Origin: Pseudomonadota bacterium
GTDB lineage: Bacteria; Pseudomonadota; Gammaproteobacteria; Steroidobacterales; Steroidobacteraceae
Reading direction: 5' to 3'
Assembly (NCBI GenBank): GCA_021838065.1
Contig: JAKCEJ010000183.1
Coordinates: forward strand, 1 to 6,310
DNA length: 6,310 nucleotides
In this document: piece by piece, positions 5,193 through 6,310 of the stretch
Position numbering within the stretch: position 1 is the stretch's first letter
Layout of the letters: every line of letters starts with the position of its first letter
Notes under the pieces: generated by a model
The model's database searches: none
Seen by the model: only the letters and a program-made list of their open reading frames with translations
Told to the model about the DNA's origin: nothing
Program-made: the position numbers and the translations under genes

Positions 5193-5786
5193 TCAGGCCG
5201 CGTGCGGCTGCTGACTCGCCGGCTGATGATCATCGTTGGGGCTGTGCATCTCCTTGCCGAAGGCGATGAACCCGCTCGCCGACACCAGCGCCGCGAGCAG
5301 CGCGCTGATCAGTCCGATGTAGCCGCCGATCACGCGGAAGAACGCGAGGTCCGTCCACAGGTGCAGCGCCCCGCAGAGCAGCAGCAGCGTCAGGCCGAAC
5401 AGAAACAGCTGCCGCGGGAGCGAGGCATGGAACGAGCCCAGCCACACATAGCCGAAGAACACCGCCCACACCGCCCAGTACCAGCCGGTGTAGCTCGCCG
5501 GCTCCCCGGGGGCCATTGCGCTCGCCGCGTGCGCGCTCCACAGCAGCAGCGCGCTGCCGAAGAACACAACCGCATCGAGACTGCGTGAGCGCAGCTGCGC
5601 GAGGATGCCCATCACGCCGAGGCCGAGTGCCATCGGCAGCAGCAGCGAGGTGCCGTGGGCATACATGCGGTCATACCATCCGGCGGTGGTCATGGACGCC
5701 ATCCACAGCGTCAGGGCCAGACACATATAACCGACCGTGGAGGTCGTGACGCAGCGGTTCTCCTTGCTGTCAATCCTGATCGTCAT
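5193..5786 (-). CDS. Six-helix membrane protein of the GPR1/FUN34/YaaH (SatP-like) family
   Basis: This 197-residue protein has six hydrophobic segments (about 18-36, 46-64, 72-92, 102-119, 125-143 and 150-176) and a polar C-terminal tail rich in His, Gln, Asn and Asp. Size, helix count and local similarity (VGYMCLALTLWMASMTTAGW near the start, GGYIGLISALLAALVSASGF near the end) suggest the acetate/succinate transporter family of E. coli SatP (YaaH). The NPAPLGL motif that normally opens the first helix is absent; the sequence there is TTSTVGY. It may therefore be a distant member with another substrate, or a different six-helix family. It should lie in the inner membrane. The start is ATG 5786-5784, with GAGGGG (5795-5800) 8 nt upstream. 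It stands alone: convergent with the regulator, and separated from the sugar symporter by 197 bp with hairpins. Confidence 0.65.
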   Translation of the reverse strand: MTIRIDSKENRCVTTSTVGYMCLALTLWMASMTTAGWYDRMYAHGTSLLLPMALGLGVMGILAQLRSRSLDAVVFFGSALLLWSAHAASAMAPGEPASYTGWYWAVWAVFFGYVWLGSFHASLPRQLFLFGLTLLLLCGALHLWTDLAFFRVIGGYIGLISALLAALVSASGFIAFGKEMHSPNDDHQPASQQPHAA

Positions 5787-5794
5787 GGCTGTTA

Positions 5795-5800
5795 CCCCTC
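5795..5800 (-). promoter_or_regulatory. Shine-Dalgarno of the SatP-like gene
   Basis: GAGGGG on the minus strand lies 8 nt before the ATG at 5786-5784, which supports that start over others. Confidence 0.55.
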
Positions 5801-5824
5801 TGTGACGTGGATTACCGCCGACGG

Positions 5825-5830
5825 ACTATA
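5825..5830 (-). promoter_or_regulatory. Possible -10 box of the SatP-like gene
   Basis: The minus strand reads TATAGT (five of six matches to TATAAT), which would give a start near 5818 and a leader of about 30 nt. No good -35 hexamer is visible at the right distance. The same bases also give TATACT on the plus strand, where no gene follows, so the signal is weak. Confidence 0.3.
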
Positions 5831-5873
5831 CTCCTCGTGTCGGGAGGCGCTGACCGCATTGCCCCGCAGCCGC

Positions 5874-5893
5874 GCGTTGCCGCAGGGCAACGC
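5874..5893. other. Perfect 8-bp stem-loop
   Basis: GCGTTGCC and GGCAACGC flank the four-base loop GCAG. It lies in the intergenic stretch between the sugar symporter and the SatP-like gene, just upstream of the latter's possible promoter. There is no T-run on either strand. The role is unknown. Confidence 0.35.
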
Positions 5894-5923
5894 CGCTGTT
5901 GGAATGAAATCATCAGGTTGGAT

Positions 5924-5942
5924 GCCGCGGTCGCGCCGCGGC
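5924..5942. other. Perfect 7-bp GC stem-loop
   Basis: GCCGCGG and CCGCGGC flank the loop TCGCG. It is the middle one of three stem-loops in this intergenic stretch and could back up the adjacent terminator hairpin on the minus strand. There is no T-run. CCGCGG is itself palindromic, which makes a chance pairing in GC-rich DNA more likely. Confidence 0.3.
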
Positions 5943-5951
5943 CCTGTCAAG

Positions 5952-5976
5952 AGGGCGGCGCCTCAGGCGCCGCCCT
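5952..5976 (-). terminator. Strong hairpin just after the XylE-like gene, probable terminator
   Basis: AGGGCGGCGCC (5952-5962) and GGCGCCGCCCT (5966-5976) form a perfect 11-bp stem with a three-base loop. It begins 7 bp past the stop codon of the sugar symporter gene. The following minus-strand DNA (CTTGACAGGGC) has no U-run, so termination would rest on the very stable stem, or the hairpin may mainly protect the mRNA 3' end. Confidence 0.55.
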
Positions 5977-5983
5977 GCGCGGA

Positions 5984-6310
5984 TCATTCTCCGGCCGACA
6001 CCGCGGCGGCCGCGCGGTCGCGGCGGTGGTGCTGCCAGAGCTCCTGAATCGACTCCAGCGTGCGTCCCTTGGTCTCGGGCACGAAGCGCACCACGAATAT
6101 CGCCGACAGCACGCTCATCGCCCCGTAGATCCAGTAGGCGAAGCCGTGATGGAAGTAATGATTGAGCCAGCTGCTGCCGTCGAGCACCTTGAAGGACCAG
6201 GACACGAACAGGTTCGCGATCCACTGCGCGGCCACCGCGATCGCCATGGCCTTGCCCTTGATGGAGTTGGGGAACATCTCGGACAGCAGCACCCACACCA
6301 CCGGCCCCCA
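5984..6310 (-). CDS. xylE: XylE-like sugar/proton symporter (MFS), C-terminal 108 residues; 5' end outside window
   Basis: The frame enters at the right edge as WGPVVWVLLSEMFPNSIKGK and ends with a TGA at 5986-5984. It matches the C-terminus of E. coli XylE closely: GPV.WVLLSE.FPN.I, AIAVAAQW.AN.FVSW.F, GF.YWIYG, and the sugar-porter ending FVPETKGRTLE. The residues corresponding to XylE Trp392 and Gln415, both at the sugar site, are kept. The motif arginine corresponding to XylE Arg404 is lysine (SIKGK), a mild change. The visible part covers about the last three transmembrane helices and a short cytoplasmic tail. Known function is uptake of D-xylose, or a related sugar, with a proton across the inner membrane; exact substrate preference cannot be fixed from this piece. 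The internal GTG at 6301 is not the start, because the motif continues upstream of it. A strong hairpin follows the stop. Confidence 0.88.
   Translation of the reverse strand, partial: WGPVVWVLLSEMFPNSIKGKAMAIAVAAQWIANLFVSWSFKVLDGSSWLNHYFHHGFAYWIYGAMSVLSAIFVVRFVPETKGRTLESIQELWQHHRRDRAAAAVSAGE

Noticed and set aside
5801..5819. TGTGA sequence as a CRP site upstream of the SatP-like gene
   Set aside because: Only one half-site is present; the other arm (TTACC) does not match, and the position would fall in the transcribed leader.

Overview
The window is GC-rich bacterial chromosome with strong G/C bias at third codon positions and tightly packed genes. The gene content suggests a gammaproteobacterium, perhaps of the Xanthomonadales/Nevskiales group: a XylE-like xylose/proton symporter, an alpha/beta-hydrolase MetX of the type I associate with Xanthomonadaceae-like genomes, and a DgoR-like FCD regulator. 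This placement is inferred from protein resemblance only. There are eight protein genes, two of them cut by the window edges. No RNA gene, mobile element or CRISPR array was seen.

Layout. Positions 2-193 (+) hold the C-terminal third to half of a CrcB/Fluc fluoride channel. Positions 277-1293 (+) hold a MetX-family homoserine O-acyltransferase with a GTG start and a good Shine-Dalgarno. Convergent to it lies a compact three-gene operon on the minus strand, read from 4249 down to 1310. It encodes an ECI2-like enoyl-CoA isomerase/hydratase-fold protein, a flavin reductase fused to a C-terminal MarR-like winged helix, and an acyl-CoA-dehydrogenase-fold protein. The genes are joined by a TGATG stop/start overlap and a 4-nt gap, so they are almost certainly co-transcribed and translationally coupled.

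A DgoR-like GntR/FCD repressor gene (4318-5130, +) diverges from this operon. The gap between them (4250-4317) holds promoter-like -10 elements on both strands inside a 17-bp near-perfect palindrome (4282-4298). A second 17-bp palindrome (4317-4333) lies over the annotated start of the regulator. The simplest reading is that the regulator represses both itself and the operon.

Beyond it, a convergent minus-strand gene (5193-5786) encodes a six-helix membrane protein resembling the GPR1/FUN34/YaaH (SatP) acetate transporter family. Upstream of that, a 197-bp intergenic stretch with three stem-loops separates it from the 3' end of a XylE-like sugar symporter gene that runs off the right edge (5984-6310, -).

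How they may work together. The pairing of a reductase-MarR fusion with an acyl-CoA-dehydrogenase-fold partner resembles the two-component p-hydroxyphenylacetate hydroxylase of Acinetobacter baumannii. There, reductase C1 carries a MarR-like autoinhibitory domain and oxygenase C2 has the dehydrogenase fold. Here the dehydrogenase-fold protein lacks glutamate at both usual catalytic-base positions that I can align. A reduced-flavin-dependent oxygenase, or another atypical acyl-CoA/acyl-carrier enzyme, is therefore a serious alternative to an ordinary dehydrogenase. The substrate is unknown. This operon with its operator region is the part of the window most worth attention.
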